A DNA stretch of 64,000 bases from UBA1876 sp003446665 (GTDB lineage Bacteria > Synergistota > Synergistia > Synergistales > Thermovirgaceae), in assembly GCA_040616305.1 (NCBI GenBank), contig CP159918.1:1736001-1800000 (forward strand). The letters are read 5' to 3'. The first letter of the stretch is position 1; every line of letters starts with the position of its first letter. This document shows, in pieces, positions 26,081 to 34,302 of this stretch. Below the pieces are notes generated by a model. That model did no database searches, had not been told where the DNA came from, and was given only the letters and a program-made list of their open reading frames with translations. Made by a program: the position numbers and the translations under genes.

Positions 26081-27583
26081 ATGTACAGAAAAATATTTTT
26101 CCTTGCTGCTCTTGTCGCATTATTTGGGACCGTTCAGGCATGCGCGGGAGAGCGGACACCGGAAGTGAAGGCCGTCGACGTATATCCATCAGGAGCCATC
26201 ATGTATTTTGAAATCGCTGCGGGAAAAACTGTGGATCTCGAATTGCCCTTGACCATTGACCCCGAAAGTATCCGCTTTCAGCTTTCAGGCACAGCTCGCA
26301 TTCTCGACAGCAGTATGCGTACCGTGGCACAGGTCGGTTGGGTCCCCTCAGCCCTGGCGGATCTGGCCGAAGAAGTCGAGCGGGCACGGACAGAAAAAGA
26401 CCGTCTTTCCGCCAGGCTCGAGGCGCTGGAGCAGGCACGAAAACATCTCGAGGCGGCCGTCCCCGAAATTTCGAGCCCGGGAGACCTTGAAGCCTATATC
26501 GACGGCGCCCTTAGCAAGCGAGAAACCATAGCGCTCAAGACAGCAGAAACAACGGAAGCGCTTTCAGATGCGAGGACTCAATACGAAATACTCGAAGGAG
26601 AACTGAAATCCCGCCTGCCGAGAGAAAACGACAAAATGAGGGTCCTGACTCTGGAAACCGTCGGCGAGGGTACCATAGGTATCCTCGCATGGACCTCCGA
26701 CGCGGTTTGGCAGCCGGCCTACCAACTTTACCTGAACAGCGAGACAGGCCTTATCGAAGGCACCCTTCAGGCTGTTTTATCCCAAAAAACCGGACTTGAC
26801 TGGAACGGCGACATTTCCCTGCACACCGTAAGGCCACGGCAGGACCTCGTGACACCGCAACTCGACCCCCTGGTGGTAGACTACCGTGAACACTTTTTCC
26901 GCGATGCCGGAGAACTTCAGATGCGAGGAACTGAAATGCTGAAAGCCGCCGCGCCGGAACTGAGCGGCCGGGTTGATGAGGGCCTCTCCGATGTCAGAAT
27001 GGAAACTTCTGGATTCGTGCCTGGCTCGGGCGACAAAACCAACCTCGACATCGGCGTTTTCTCAATTCCTGCGTCGATGGAACTGGTCTGCGTTCCGGAG
27101 ATAGCTGACGAGGCATGGACTGTGGCCACCATAGAAGAGCTGGACAGGGCCATCCTGAGAGCTGCGGCGGACCTTTACATCGACGGCAAACAGACCGGAA
27201 CTACAATTCTCGAGGCCGCAAGCATGGGCGAAAGGATGGTAATACCCTTCGGTAAAACCCCGCTTGTAACGGCTTCTCGGGAAGAACTTCTCCCACGGGA
27301 AGGAAGCAGCTGGATAGGGAAGGACCGCCTTCAGAAAGGGTACATGATCACCGTAACGAACGGCCTGGACAGACCACTGGAAATAGTTGTCCAGGACAGA
27401 CTTCCCGTACCTGCAAAAGAGGAAATAAAGATTGAAAATGTTTCCATCGATCCCGAACCTTCCGAAAAGGACGACAAAGGGATCCTGACATGGCGCCTCG
27501 AAATGAAAGGTGGCGAGACAAAAAGAATTAACGTGATGTACACCATCAGGTTCAAGGGCGGAAAGGACCTTATTTTCCGCTGA
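26081..27583 (+). CDS. Exported DUF4139 protein (MuiA-like)
   Basis: About 500 aa from the ATG at 26081 (GAGAGG site). Signal peptide FFLAALVALFGTVQACAG; the Cys in QACAG may be lipidated. A beta domain (35-100) precedes a coiled coil (110-205, ARTEKDRLSARLEALEQARK) and a DUF4139 beta domain with typical WQPAYQLYLNSETG and WNGDISLHTVRP. Related to mucoidy inhibitor A proteins of unknown action. Its stop overlaps that of the convergent M48 protease by 14 bases. Confidence 0.78.
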   Translation: MYRKIFFLAALVALFGTVQACAGERTPEVKAVDVYPSGAIMYFEIAAGKTVDLELPLTIDPESIRFQLSGTARILDSSMRTVAQVGWVPSALADLAEEVERARTEKDRLSARLEALEQARKHLEAAVPEISSPGDLEAYIDGALSKRETIALKTAETTEALSDARTQYEILEGELKSRLPRENDKMRVLTLETVGEGTIGILAWTSDAVWQPAYQLYLNSETGLIEGTLQAVLSQKTGLDWNGDISLHTVRPRQDLVTPQLDPLVVDYREHFFRDAGELQMRGTEMLKAAAPELSGRVDEGLSDVRMETSGFVPGSGDKTNLDIGVFSIPASMELVCVPEIADEAWTVATIEELDRAILRAAADLYIDGKQTGTTILEAASMGERMVIPFGKTPLVTASREELLPREGSSWIGKDRLQKGYMITVTNGLDRPLEIVVQDRLPVPAKEEIKIENVSIDPEPSEKDDKGILTWRLEMKGGETKRINVMYTIRFKGGKDLIFR

Positions 27584-28784
27584 GTCCGATTTCCTCAAGC
27601 GCCTCAAGGCGTTTGAGGACAGGAGGATGGGCCTCATACCACAAAGTGTAAAGAAGGTGGGATGGGGCCCATCCTCTGTTTTGGGAGGCAAGCCCCAAAA
27701 GGGCCGACTTCATCGCCACGGCACCAGCAAAGCCGGCCGCGAAGGCGTCGGCTTCCAGCTCCTGGGTTTGCATCTTGCGAATTATAAAGGGTTGAAAAAC
27801 CAACACCAGAAGAGCCTGGGCGGCGAAAACGCCTTTCAAAAGAGCCACAGGCCGTGGCCCGATTCCTGACAAAACCCAGATTACCGCCACAAGAACAGCC
27901 TGTAGAAACACTGCCATGAAAAACCTTTGAGTCTGGTGACCTTTCTTCCAATGACCAACTTCATGGGCAAGTATGGCAACGACCTCCTCCTCGCTTTTGG
28001 ACTTCAGTAAACTGTCGACGAGCAAAAACCTTCTGGCTCGTCCAAGACCGGAAAGCATGGCGTTTGGAGGCATGGGCTTTTGGGAGGTGTCCACTACCTG
28101 TAATTTTAGTGGTGTCAGCCCTGCAGATCTGAAAATTTCAAGAAGTTTTTCCTTGAGCGCTCCTTCGGGAAAATCCTTGACCCGAAAGAACACGGGCAAC
28201 AGGAAAACAGGGAAAAGCCATACAAGCAGAAATTCCGCAAAAACAAGCGCCACGTAAATCCCCAAAAAGCCGCCTGCGGCTTCAGAGAGGAATACAGCAC
28301 CACCAAGGGCACCTGCCGAAAGAGTCGCGGCCAGCAGAAGATAAAGCGACTGGTCATACCAGAAACGCCGCGCATCACCCAGGGTAGAAGGCCTGTCTCT
28401 TTCAACCAGAAACACCCGGGCCCACGACCAGGGCAAAACGACACACCACGCGGCCAAGGCGGAAAGAGCTCCCATCAGGACTCCAGCCCCAGCGTGACTG
28501 CCCATGACGGCAAGCGCCCATGCACCGGTTTTTTCCAAAAAGGGTGTAAAAAGCACGTAAAGAACCAGAGCATATAGGCTGGATGTGATTCCAAGGCGGA
28601 TCGCCGTCTTTCCGCGGGCCAGGCAGACAGACCTTCTCCATACAAAAGGGTTGCTTAAAAACCTGCCTGTTTCCGGAGGAATGCTCTCGGGGAGCCCTTG
28701 GAGAAAACGCCATTCGGCAAGATGAATCATTATTTCCAAAAGAGCTGCCAACGCCACGATCCACTTCACCAATGATCCATCCAT
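27570..28784 (-). CDS. M48 family zinc metallopeptidase, Ste24/CAAX type
   Basis: 404 aa. N-terminal transmembrane helices, zinc motif AILAHEVGHWKKGH at about 275, and further membrane segments, with a third ligand region EADAFAAGFAGAVAM. This is the Ste24-like branch with internal active site. It probably performs membrane-protein quality control. Confidence 0.9.
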   Translation of the reverse strand: MDGSLVKWIVALAALLEIMIHLAEWRFLQGLPESIPPETGRFLSNPFVWRRSVCLARGKTAIRLGITSSLYALVLYVLFTPFLEKTGAWALAVMGSHAGAGVLMGALSALAAWCVVLPWSWARVFLVERDRPSTLGDARRFWYDQSLYLLLAATLSAGALGGAVFLSEAAGGFLGIYVALVFAEFLLVWLFPVFLLPVFFRVKDFPEGALKEKLLEIFRSAGLTPLKLQVVDTSQKPMPPNAMLSGLGRARRFLLVDSLLKSKSEEEVVAILAHEVGHWKKGHQTQRFFMAVFLQAVLVAVIWVLSGIGPRPVALLKGVFAAQALLVLVFQPFIIRKMQTQELEADAFAAGFAGAVAMKSALLGLASQNRGWAPSHLLYTLWYEAHPPVLKRLEALEEIGLSGK

Positions 28785-28906
28785 CAGGCTATGTCCCTTC
28801 TTTCGCTCTTTGGTGGTCCCGTGTCCTGTATAATAGTCTTTATAACGTCTGAGGCAACAAGCCGAGAAGAAAGTACCGACGAAAATCCGCCCCCGGTGGT
28901 GATATT

Positions 28907-29470
28907 ATGGCGAAAAGGGAAAGGACGTCCATTGAAGAAGAGCGAATTTCAGCTCATGTGGAAGACTACCTCGAAAGGCTTAGAAAAAGCGGTTTCAGGA
29001 TGACCCATCAAAGGCGGCTTATCATCGAGACGCTCCTTCGGAACATAGGCAGCCATCCCAACGCCAGGGAACTATTAGATCTGGTCCAGCGCGAGGATGA
29101 TACAATAGGCATAGCTACGGTATACAGGACCATAGAGATCCTTTCACGCATGGGCTTGCTGAATTTGATAAACCTGGACGAAGGGTTCAGCCGGTTTGAA
29201 GTACCCGATGAGCAAATGCATTTCCATCTTTATTGCAGGTCCTGCGGCAAAGTTATCCATCTTTCGAAGGAGAGCTCGAAGACGGAGACAGTGCGAAAGT
29301 GGGCCAAAGAAGCCGGATACGAAATTCTGCCCCAGACCTTTGAAATCGCTGGAATCTGCCAGGATTGCCTGGAAAGGGGCATCCTGGAGGAGCCCTTCTC
29401 CCTGAGCGGGCGGCCCCGCTGCGGCCGGCCCTGCTGGAGGGGGAAAAGCGGAATGCGAAAGGACAGATAA
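28907..29470 (+). CDS. fur: Fur-family metalloregulator
   Basis: 187 aa, longer than typical Fur because of a 25-residue Arg/Gly-rich tail. Winged helix SGFRMTHQRRLIIETLL, recognition region TIGIATVYRTIEILSRMG, metal-binding histidine cluster FHLYCRSCGKVIHL with the structural-zinc CxxC, and CQDC second pair. The family splits into iron (Fur), zinc and peroxide sensors; the two Fur-box promoters in this window, which it might control, support iron, but that is inference. It has a TATAAT at 28829-28834. Confidence 0.88.
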   Translation: MAKRERTSIEEERISAHVEDYLERLRKSGFRMTHQRRLIIETLLRNIGSHPNARELLDLVQREDDTIGIATVYRTIEILSRMGLLNLINLDEGFSRFEVPDEQMHFHLYCRSCGKVIHLSKESSKTETVRKWAKEAGYEILPQTFEIAGICQDCLERGILEEPFSLSGRPRCGRPCWRGKSGMRKDR

Positions 29471-29535
29471 AAACTTTGCACACTGTGGCTACTTCGAGGA
29501 TTTCCCGAAAAAACGGACAAAAGAGGTGAATTTTC

Positions 29536-29913
29536 ATGAAAGCGAAGATTAGCGTAATAATTATTGGTTTTTTGGTCCTGGCTCTCTTTTCCGGTTCTAT
29601 GGCGTCGGCTTCCATCCCGGAACGCATGAGCGGGAATTACATCGGCACCTTCATAGGTGACGATTATGGATCCTTGAGGCTTACCGTCTCTCCCGACGGA
29701 CTCATCACAGGAATAGCCCACTCCAATGTTAGCCTGGAAGATTTGACAGTCAATGGTACCTGCAACTATGACGGGACATGTGAATTCATGACGGAAGAAA
29801 AACCCATGCGGTTTTTCGGATCCATCGATTTCATGAACCGATTCATTGGAAAGTGGGAATCAACCGAGGGCTCGAAGAGGGGTTCCTTCACGGCCATGAT
29901 ATCCAGGGAATAA
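29536..29913 (+). CDS. Unrecognised small exported protein, 125 aa
   Basis: A signal peptide (ISVIIIGFLVLALFSGSMASA) precedes a small mature beta-rich domain (SGNYIGTFIGDDYGSLRLTV, LTVNGTCNYDGTCEF) with two cysteines six apart. AAGAGGTG precedes the ATG. It follows fur by 66 bases; same strand, perhaps cotranscribed. No family recognised. Confidence 0.65.
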   Translation: MKAKISVIIIGFLVLALFSGSMASASIPERMSGNYIGTFIGDDYGSLRLTVSPDGLITGIAHSNVSLEDLTVNGTCNYDGTCEFMTEEKPMRFFGSIDFMNRFIGKWESTEGSKRGSFTAMISRE

Positions 29914-30021
29914 AATCCCTGCCGGAACCACTCGCCTCCCATCAAAGCACGCGGGAAGGCCCGCACCCATAGACCTGCAGTTGATCGGCGGCATGCATAT
30001 GTTTGTGTGCCTTTTCAATTT

Positions 30022-30147
30022 TTGTGCCTTCCTCCCTCAGGGGGTTCGGCTTCCCCGGATTCATCGTAGCCCTTTCGTTTAGATTTTCTGATGAGGTAAC
30101 GAAGGCATTTCGTTTAGTTTTTAGGTGAGGCAACTCGTAAACTTGAC
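30022..30147 (-). mobile_element. Relict left end of an IS related to the decayed element at 53.8 kb
   Basis: On the minus strand GAGTTGCCTCACC and, exactly 34 bases on, GTTACCTCAT match the double repeat at 53847 and 53881. Both copies then share a GAGGGAGGAAGGCAC ribosome-site block. No transposase follows, so only the end remains. Confidence 0.65.
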
Positions 30148-30172
30148 AGGAGTCAATTTCACCAGATAGAAT
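30143..30172 (+). promoter_or_regulatory. Sigma-70 promoter of the nifX-minD operon
   Basis: A perfect TTGACA, an 18-bp spacer and TAGAAT. The likely start site falls near 30179, inside the Fur-like palindrome. The transcribed leader would be about 178 nt. Confidence 0.7.
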
Positions 30173-30178
30173 TCTTCT

Positions 30179-30197
30179 GAGAATAGTTATCGTTATC
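30179..30197 (+). promoter_or_regulatory. Candidate Fur box
   Basis: GAGAATAGTTATCGTTATC agrees with the 19-bp Fur consensus at 14 positions. It covers the probable transcription start just past the -10, the classic spot for iron-dependent repression. Confidence 0.6.
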
Positions 30198-30259
30198 TTT
30201 TTTGCCAAGGCACGAAAAGATAGTGATTTCTTTTCTTCGTTTTCTCTTCTCCCTACGCA

Positions 30260-30290
30260 GGGGAGGGCAGATATTCGCTCTCCCCTTTTT
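30260..30290 (+). terminator. Leader hairpin with T-run (possible attenuator)
   Basis: GGGGAG pairs with CTCCCC around a 14-base loop and is followed by TTTTT. It lies between the promoter at 30143 and the nifX-like start at 30357, so it would end most transcripts unless a factor intervenes. Confidence 0.55.
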
Positions 30291-30356
30291 CTGACTGGTC
30301 ATTTGATTAACAAGAACGGAAACCCGAAAAAACGAAAATTTCTGGAGGTGTGAATC

Positions 30357-30746
30357 ATGAAAATAGCCGTAGCCGCACAGGAGGGAAACGTTTGCCCTCA
30401 CTTTGGGCATGCGCCGACCTACGCCGTTTTTACCGTCGATGAAGAAGGAAACATCCTCGACCAAGCGGATCTTCCCAACCCCGGCCATGCACCGGGGGTT
30501 TTGCCGCAATGGCTTGGAAACCTTGGAGTGGACGTCATTATCGCTGGAGGAATGGGCCCCCGTGCGGAAGATCTGTTTCGCGGGCAGGGGATAGAACCTG
30601 TAATAGGTGCTACGGGCAACGTGAAAGAAGTTGTAGCAGCCTATTTCCGAGGGATTCTCGAAAAGGGGCCTAGCGCCTGCCATCATGAGTATCACGAAAA
30701 GGGGCACCAGTGCAGCCATAATGACCATAATGGTAAAACCCAATGA
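30357..30746 (+). CDS. NifX/NifB-C domain (dinitrogenase cofactor-like) metal-binding protein
   Basis: 129 aa. The domain shows as MKIAVAAQEGNVCPHFGHAP, VLPQWLGNLGVDVIIAGGMGPRA and VIGATGNVKEVVAAYFRG. The C-terminus adds a histidine-rich tail (CHHEYHEKGHQCSHNDHN), probably a metal site. Family members carry Fe-S or Mo-Fe cluster precursors; non-nif versions like this one travel with MinD/Mrp ATPases. It is first in a Fur-boxed operon and overlaps the next gene by ATGA. Confidence 0.87.
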   Translation: MKIAVAAQEGNVCPHFGHAPTYAVFTVDEEGNILDQADLPNPGHAPGVLPQWLGNLGVDVIIAGGMGPRAEDLFRGQGIEPVIGATGNVKEVVAAYFRGILEKGPSACHHEYHEKGHQCSHNDHNGKTQ

Positions 30747-31591
30747 GCCCCCTGACCATTGCTGTGGCCAGCGGCAAGGGCGGAACTGGCAAGAGTAGTG
30801 TCAGTGCTTCTCTTGCCGTCTCTGTACCGGATATTCTTGCCGTGGATGCCGACGTGGAGGAACCGAACCTCGGGGTTCTTCTTGGATCTGAACCTTTGGA
30901 AAGCGCCCTTATTTCATTGAAGGTACCGGCAATCGACAGCAGGCTCTGCACAAGATGCGGGGAATGCGTTTCAGCCTGCAAGTTCGGTGCCCTGACAATG
31001 TTCGGGGAGACCCCTCCGAAGGTAAATGATCTTTGCCATGGTTGCGGACTTTGTACAATGGTTTGCCCCACTGGAGCCATATCGGAAATCGACAGGCCAA
31101 TCGGTGAAATAAGGCATTTAAAGACAATCAAGGGAGAACTCTATGAAGGACGCCTGCATGTAGGCAAGCCGAACCCCGTCCCTGTAATTGAGGGCCTCAT
31201 AAAGACCGTTCAAGGCATAAACGTACCCAAGGTCATAGACTGTGCGCCGGGAAACGCATGCCCCATGGTCGCCGGCGTGCGATACGCCGATGCCGTTTTG
31301 CTCGTTACGGAGCCTACCCCTTTTGGTTCAGCAGACCTGGATCTTGCGTTGCAGGCCGTGACAAACCTGAGAAAACCTGTGGGGGTTCTAGTTAACCGCT
31401 CCGATCTCGCCGCAGCAGACATCGACGGACTAGCCGCTAAATATGGAGCTCCGGTTCTTGCAAGGCTCCCTTTTTCGAGGAAAATCGCTGCAGCTTACGC
31501 TGAAGGAACGCCTCCTGCTCTGGCAGATTCGCTCTGGGCCGTGGAGCTCGGCAAAATCTGGGATTTTTTCGAAAGGACACTGAACAGATGA
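30743..31591 (+). CDS. MinD/Mrp-like P-loop ATPase with 2[4Fe-4S] ferredoxin insert (first copy)
   Basis: 282 aa. The deviant Walker A GKGGTGKSS lies at the N-terminus; a ferredoxin insertion (CTRCGECVSACKFGAL and CHGCGLCTMVCPTGAI, about 70-120) gives two 4Fe-4S clusters; then DCAPGNACP and LLVTEPTPFG switches of the MinD fold. Such pairs occur beside NifX-like proteins in anaerobes and probably use ATP to move or insert metal clusters. Stop and start overlap both neighbours (ATGA twice), so it is tightly coupled. Confidence 0.9.
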   Translation: MSPLTIAVASGKGGTGKSSVSASLAVSVPDILAVDADVEEPNLGVLLGSEPLESALISLKVPAIDSRLCTRCGECVSACKFGALTMFGETPPKVNDLCHGCGLCTMVCPTGAISEIDRPIGEIRHLKTIKGELYEGRLHVGKPNPVPVIEGLIKTVQGINVPKVIDCAPGNACPMVAGVRYADAVLLVTEPTPFGSADLDLALQAVTNLRKPVGVLVNRSDLAAADIDGLAAKYGAPVLARLPFSRKIAAAYAEGTPPALADSLWAVELGKIWDFFERTLNR

Positions 31592-32448
31592 AACCTCATG
31601 AAATCGTCGTCATAAGCGGCAAGGGAGGAACCGGGAAGACGACGCTGACTTCCTTGCTGGTTGCCTCTTTCGGCAAAACCGTCATATGCGACGCCGACGT
31701 CGACGCCCCCGATCTGGAGATACTTCTGAAGCCCGAGCCTTTAGGAGAGAAACCTTTCTGGGGCATGCAGACGGCAAAAGTCGACCCTTCCCTTTGCACT
31801 GGATGCAGCGCCTGCGTCCGGGCTTGCCGGTTTGATGCAATAACAATGGCCGAGGGCAAGGCAGTGGTAAACACCTCTTTTTGCGAAGGCTGCGACGTAT
31901 GCCGGAGAGTATGCCCTGAAAGCGCCATATCTCTCCTGGATACCCGCCAAGGTACATCTTACGAAGGTTTGACAGAATTTGGGCCCATGTGGCACGCAAA
32001 ACTTAATCCCGGAGGCGAGAACTCGGGAAAGCTCGTCCAGTTTCTCAGGGAATCGGCACTACGCACAGCACGCGAGAAGGGAATTTCCCTCATTTTGACC
32101 GACGGCCCTCCGGGTATCGCATGCCCCGCCATCTCGGCAATGACCGGCGCAGACCTGGCCATTGTCGTAACGGAACCTTCCGGGGCCGCTTTCCATGACA
32201 TAGATCGCCTCTCGCAGGTCACTGCACGTTTTGGCATACCGACAGCCTTCGTGATCAACAAGGCCGACCTGGCTCTTCGGATGACGGAAAAACTCAAGGA
32301 GGAAGCCAAGGCCAGAAACTGGAAGATTATAGGCGAAATCCCCTTCAAGCGTGCCGTCGTGGACGCCGTGGCTGAAACCCGGATTCCTGTTCTCGAGCTG
32401 GAAGAAGAGATAAAATTGATCAGGAAGGAACTTGATGTTTTCCTGTGA
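31588..32448 (+). CDS. MinD/Mrp-like P-loop ATPase with 2[4Fe-4S] ferredoxin insert (second copy)
   Basis: 286 aa, paralogue of its neighbour. Walker A GKGGTGKTT, inserted clusters CTGCSACVRACRFDAI and CEGCDVCRRVCPESAI, switch TDGPPGIACPA and VTEPSGAAFHD. The two ATPases probably form a heterodimer with four clusters each pair. The start overlaps the upstream gene; the stop overlaps the HemB-like start. Confidence 0.9.
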   Translation: MKPHEIVVISGKGGTGKTTLTSLLVASFGKTVICDADVDAPDLEILLKPEPLGEKPFWGMQTAKVDPSLCTGCSACVRACRFDAITMAEGKAVVNTSFCEGCDVCRRVCPESAISLLDTRQGTSYEGLTEFGPMWHAKLNPGGENSGKLVQFLRESALRTAREKGISLILTDGPPGIACPAISAMTGADLAIVVTEPSGAAFHDIDRLSQVTARFGIPTAFVINKADLALRMTEKLKEEAKARNWKIIGEIPFKRAVVDAVAETRIPVLELEEEIKLIRKELDVFL

Positions 32449-33068
32449 GGTGTTTTGCCTTGAAAGGAAGAATAAAAGCTGTAAATTCCACTTCCCTGGG
32501 CCCTGAGCATTTGGTCATGCCGCTTTTTGTTTTGCCGGGGAGAGAACGTTGTCTCCCTTCGAAGGCCATTGAGGGGGTAGAATTGTTCTCGGCCGATGCG
32601 TTGAAGGAACCTGTTGAAAGGGCTCTTTCAGCAGGAGTGAGAAATTTTCTGCTTTTCGGCCATTATGAAGAAGGAAAGGACAATGACGGCACACCTGCTT
32701 CCGACCCAAAAGGGCCCGTTCAAACGGCCCTCAGGCTTTTGACCTCCGCCTGGCCTGAAGCGCTTTTTTTCACCCATGTATCCCTTTCCCACGCGTCCAG
32801 TCACGGCTTTAACGTCTGCCTCGATGCTTCCGGCAAACCAGATATAGAAAAAACGCGCAGACGTTTTCTTGATATTGCTGCAAGTCACCTGGAAGCCGGT
32901 GCACACGGCATTGTTCCGCTTTTCCTTGAGAAGGGTTTCGTGCGCGTTTTGAGAAAGACCATGGACGAAACGAGCTTCGCGGAAAGGGATATCTTGAGCT
33001 ACGGTGCCAAATATGATTCGGCCTTGGTATTGAACCGCCCCGGTTTTTCCGGAGGCTCGTTTATTTGA
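32445..33068 (+). CDS. HemB-like (porphobilinogen synthase homologue), 3' end cut by IS3 element
   Basis: Codons up to 33030 resemble HemB: LVMPLFVLPG, LLFGHYEEGKDNDGT, LEAGAHGIVPLF, and LSYGAKYDSAL, where the first active-site lysine is kept. The cysteine metal site of true HemB (around DVCLCEYTSHGHC) reads HVSLSHASSHG, so zinc binding is lost, and the SDMMDGR stretch is also changed. The frame enters the IS at 33031, which supplies the last residues and stop; the second active-site lysine region is gone. It may be an intact pseudo-enzyme upstream of the break or simply dead. It overlaps the second MinD-like gene by 4 bases. Confidence 0.68.
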   Translation: MRCFALKGRIKAVNSTSLGPEHLVMPLFVLPGRERCLPSKAIEGVELFSADALKEPVERALSAGVRNFLLFGHYEEGKDNDGTPASDPKGPVQTALRLLTSAWPEALFFTHVSLSHASSHGFNVCLDASGKPDIEKTRRRFLDIAASHLEAGAHGIVPLFLEKGFVRVLRKTMDETSFAERDILSYGAKYDSALVLNRPGFSGGSFI

Positions 33069-33972
33069 GTCCGGCAACCATGGCGTGGGGTCTTTGGTTC
33101 CTGTAATATGTTTCCTCAAGCTCCGTCGGCGGTATATACCCGATCCTTCCAAGAAGCCTCCGGTTGTTGAACCAGTCCACCCATTCCAGGGTCGCGAATT
33201 CCACATCTTCAAGGCCTCGCCAAGGGCCCCTTCTTCTGATGACTTCCGTCTTGTACAGACCGATGACCGTTTCAGCCAAGGCATTGTCGCAAGGATAGCC
33301 GACGCTGCCGACGGAAGGCTTGATCCCCGCATCGCTCAGCCTGTCGGTGTAACGGATCGAAAGGTATTGCGATCCCCTGTCGCTGTGATGGATCAGACCT
33401 TTTGCGTCTTCCCGGGCGTACAGTGCCTGTTCCAGGGCATTTAGGGGCAGATCTGTCTTTAGCGACGTCGAGGCGCACCAGCCGACGATGTTCCGGGAAA
33501 AGACGTCTGTGACAAAAGCGACATAGACGAAACCACTTTTGGTCCTCACGTAGGTGAGGTCAGCCACCCACAGCCGGTTGGGGGCCTCAGTCGTGAAGTC
33601 CCGGTTCACAAGATCCGCCGGGCGGGCGGCCGATTCGTCGGGGATCGTGGTCTTGAACTTCCGGCCTCGCACAACTCCCTGCAACCCCATGTCCCGCATC
33701 AGACGCTCTACAGTGCAGCGGGCAACCTGGGTCCCTTCCCGTAGAAGCTGCCGCCACACCTTCCTTGCCCCGTAAACCTGAAGGTTTTCGTCCCATACCC
33801 GACGAATCCGGCGCCGAAGCATCTCATCCCGGCGGGAGCGCTCCGGCAAACGATTCGGATCTTTCTGGCGACGCTTTGCTTCGTAGTAGGTCGACGGAGC
33901 GACAGGCAGCAATGCGCAGATCGGCTCGACTCCGTAGGTTTTCCTGTTCTCGTCGATGAAAGATACCATCAC
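33061..33972 (-). CDS. IS3-family transposase OrfB (DDE integrase)
   Basis: 303 aa with rve domain: catalytic Asp in RLWVADLTYV, Asp in LIHHSDRGSQYLS, Glu in NALAETVIGLYKTE. Starts inside the end of orfA (GTG ATG overlap), as expected for production as an OrfAB fusion by frameshifting or by coupling. Confidence 0.93.
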   Translation of the reverse strand: MMVSFIDENRKTYGVEPICALLPVAPSTYYEAKRRQKDPNRLPERSRRDEMLRRRIRRVWDENLQVYGARKVWRQLLREGTQVARCTVERLMRDMGLQGVVRGRKFKTTIPDESAARPADLVNRDFTTEAPNRLWVADLTYVRTKSGFVYVAFVTDVFSRNIVGWCASTSLKTDLPLNALEQALYAREDAKGLIHHSDRGSQYLSIRYTDRLSDAGIKPSVGSVGYPCDNALAETVIGLYKTEVIRRRGPWRGLEDVEFATLEWVDWFNNRRLLGRIGYIPPTELEETYYRNQRPHAMVAGLK

Positions 33973-34289
33973 TTCCGGGGTGCGGTCAGCTCCGCCTGGG
34001 CGAAAAAAGCCGCGGCCTTGGGGATGATCTCGTTGGCACGGCGTAACTCTCGGTTTTCCCGCTCAAGTTCTTTCATGCGGTCACGGTCTGCGCTGCTGAG
34101 ACCGGGGCGCACGCCTTCATCTCTTTCTGCCTGGCGGACCCATAGCCGCAGTGTCTCGGCGGAACAACCAATCTTCTGTGCTACCGACTGGATCGCTGCC
34201 CACTGCGAAGAATATTCCTCCATATGCTCGAAAACCATCCGAACCGACCGTTCCCGTACCTCTGGTGAGTATCTGCTCTTTGTCTTCAT
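33969..34289 (-). CDS. IS3-family transposase OrfA (helix-turn-helix)
   Basis: About 106 aa from the ATG at 34289. YSPEVRERSVRMVFEH, then SVAQKIGCSAETLRLWVRQAE is the helix-turn-helix, followed by a leucine-zipper-like LERENRELRRANEI. It binds the IS ends. Confidence 0.9.
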   Translation of the reverse strand: MKTKSRYSPEVRERSVRMVFEHMEEYSSQWAAIQSVAQKIGCSAETLRLWVRQAERDEGVRPGLSSADRDRMKELERENRELRRANEIIPKAAAFFAQAELTAPRK

Positions 34290-34302
34290 GCGCTCCATCC
34301 TC

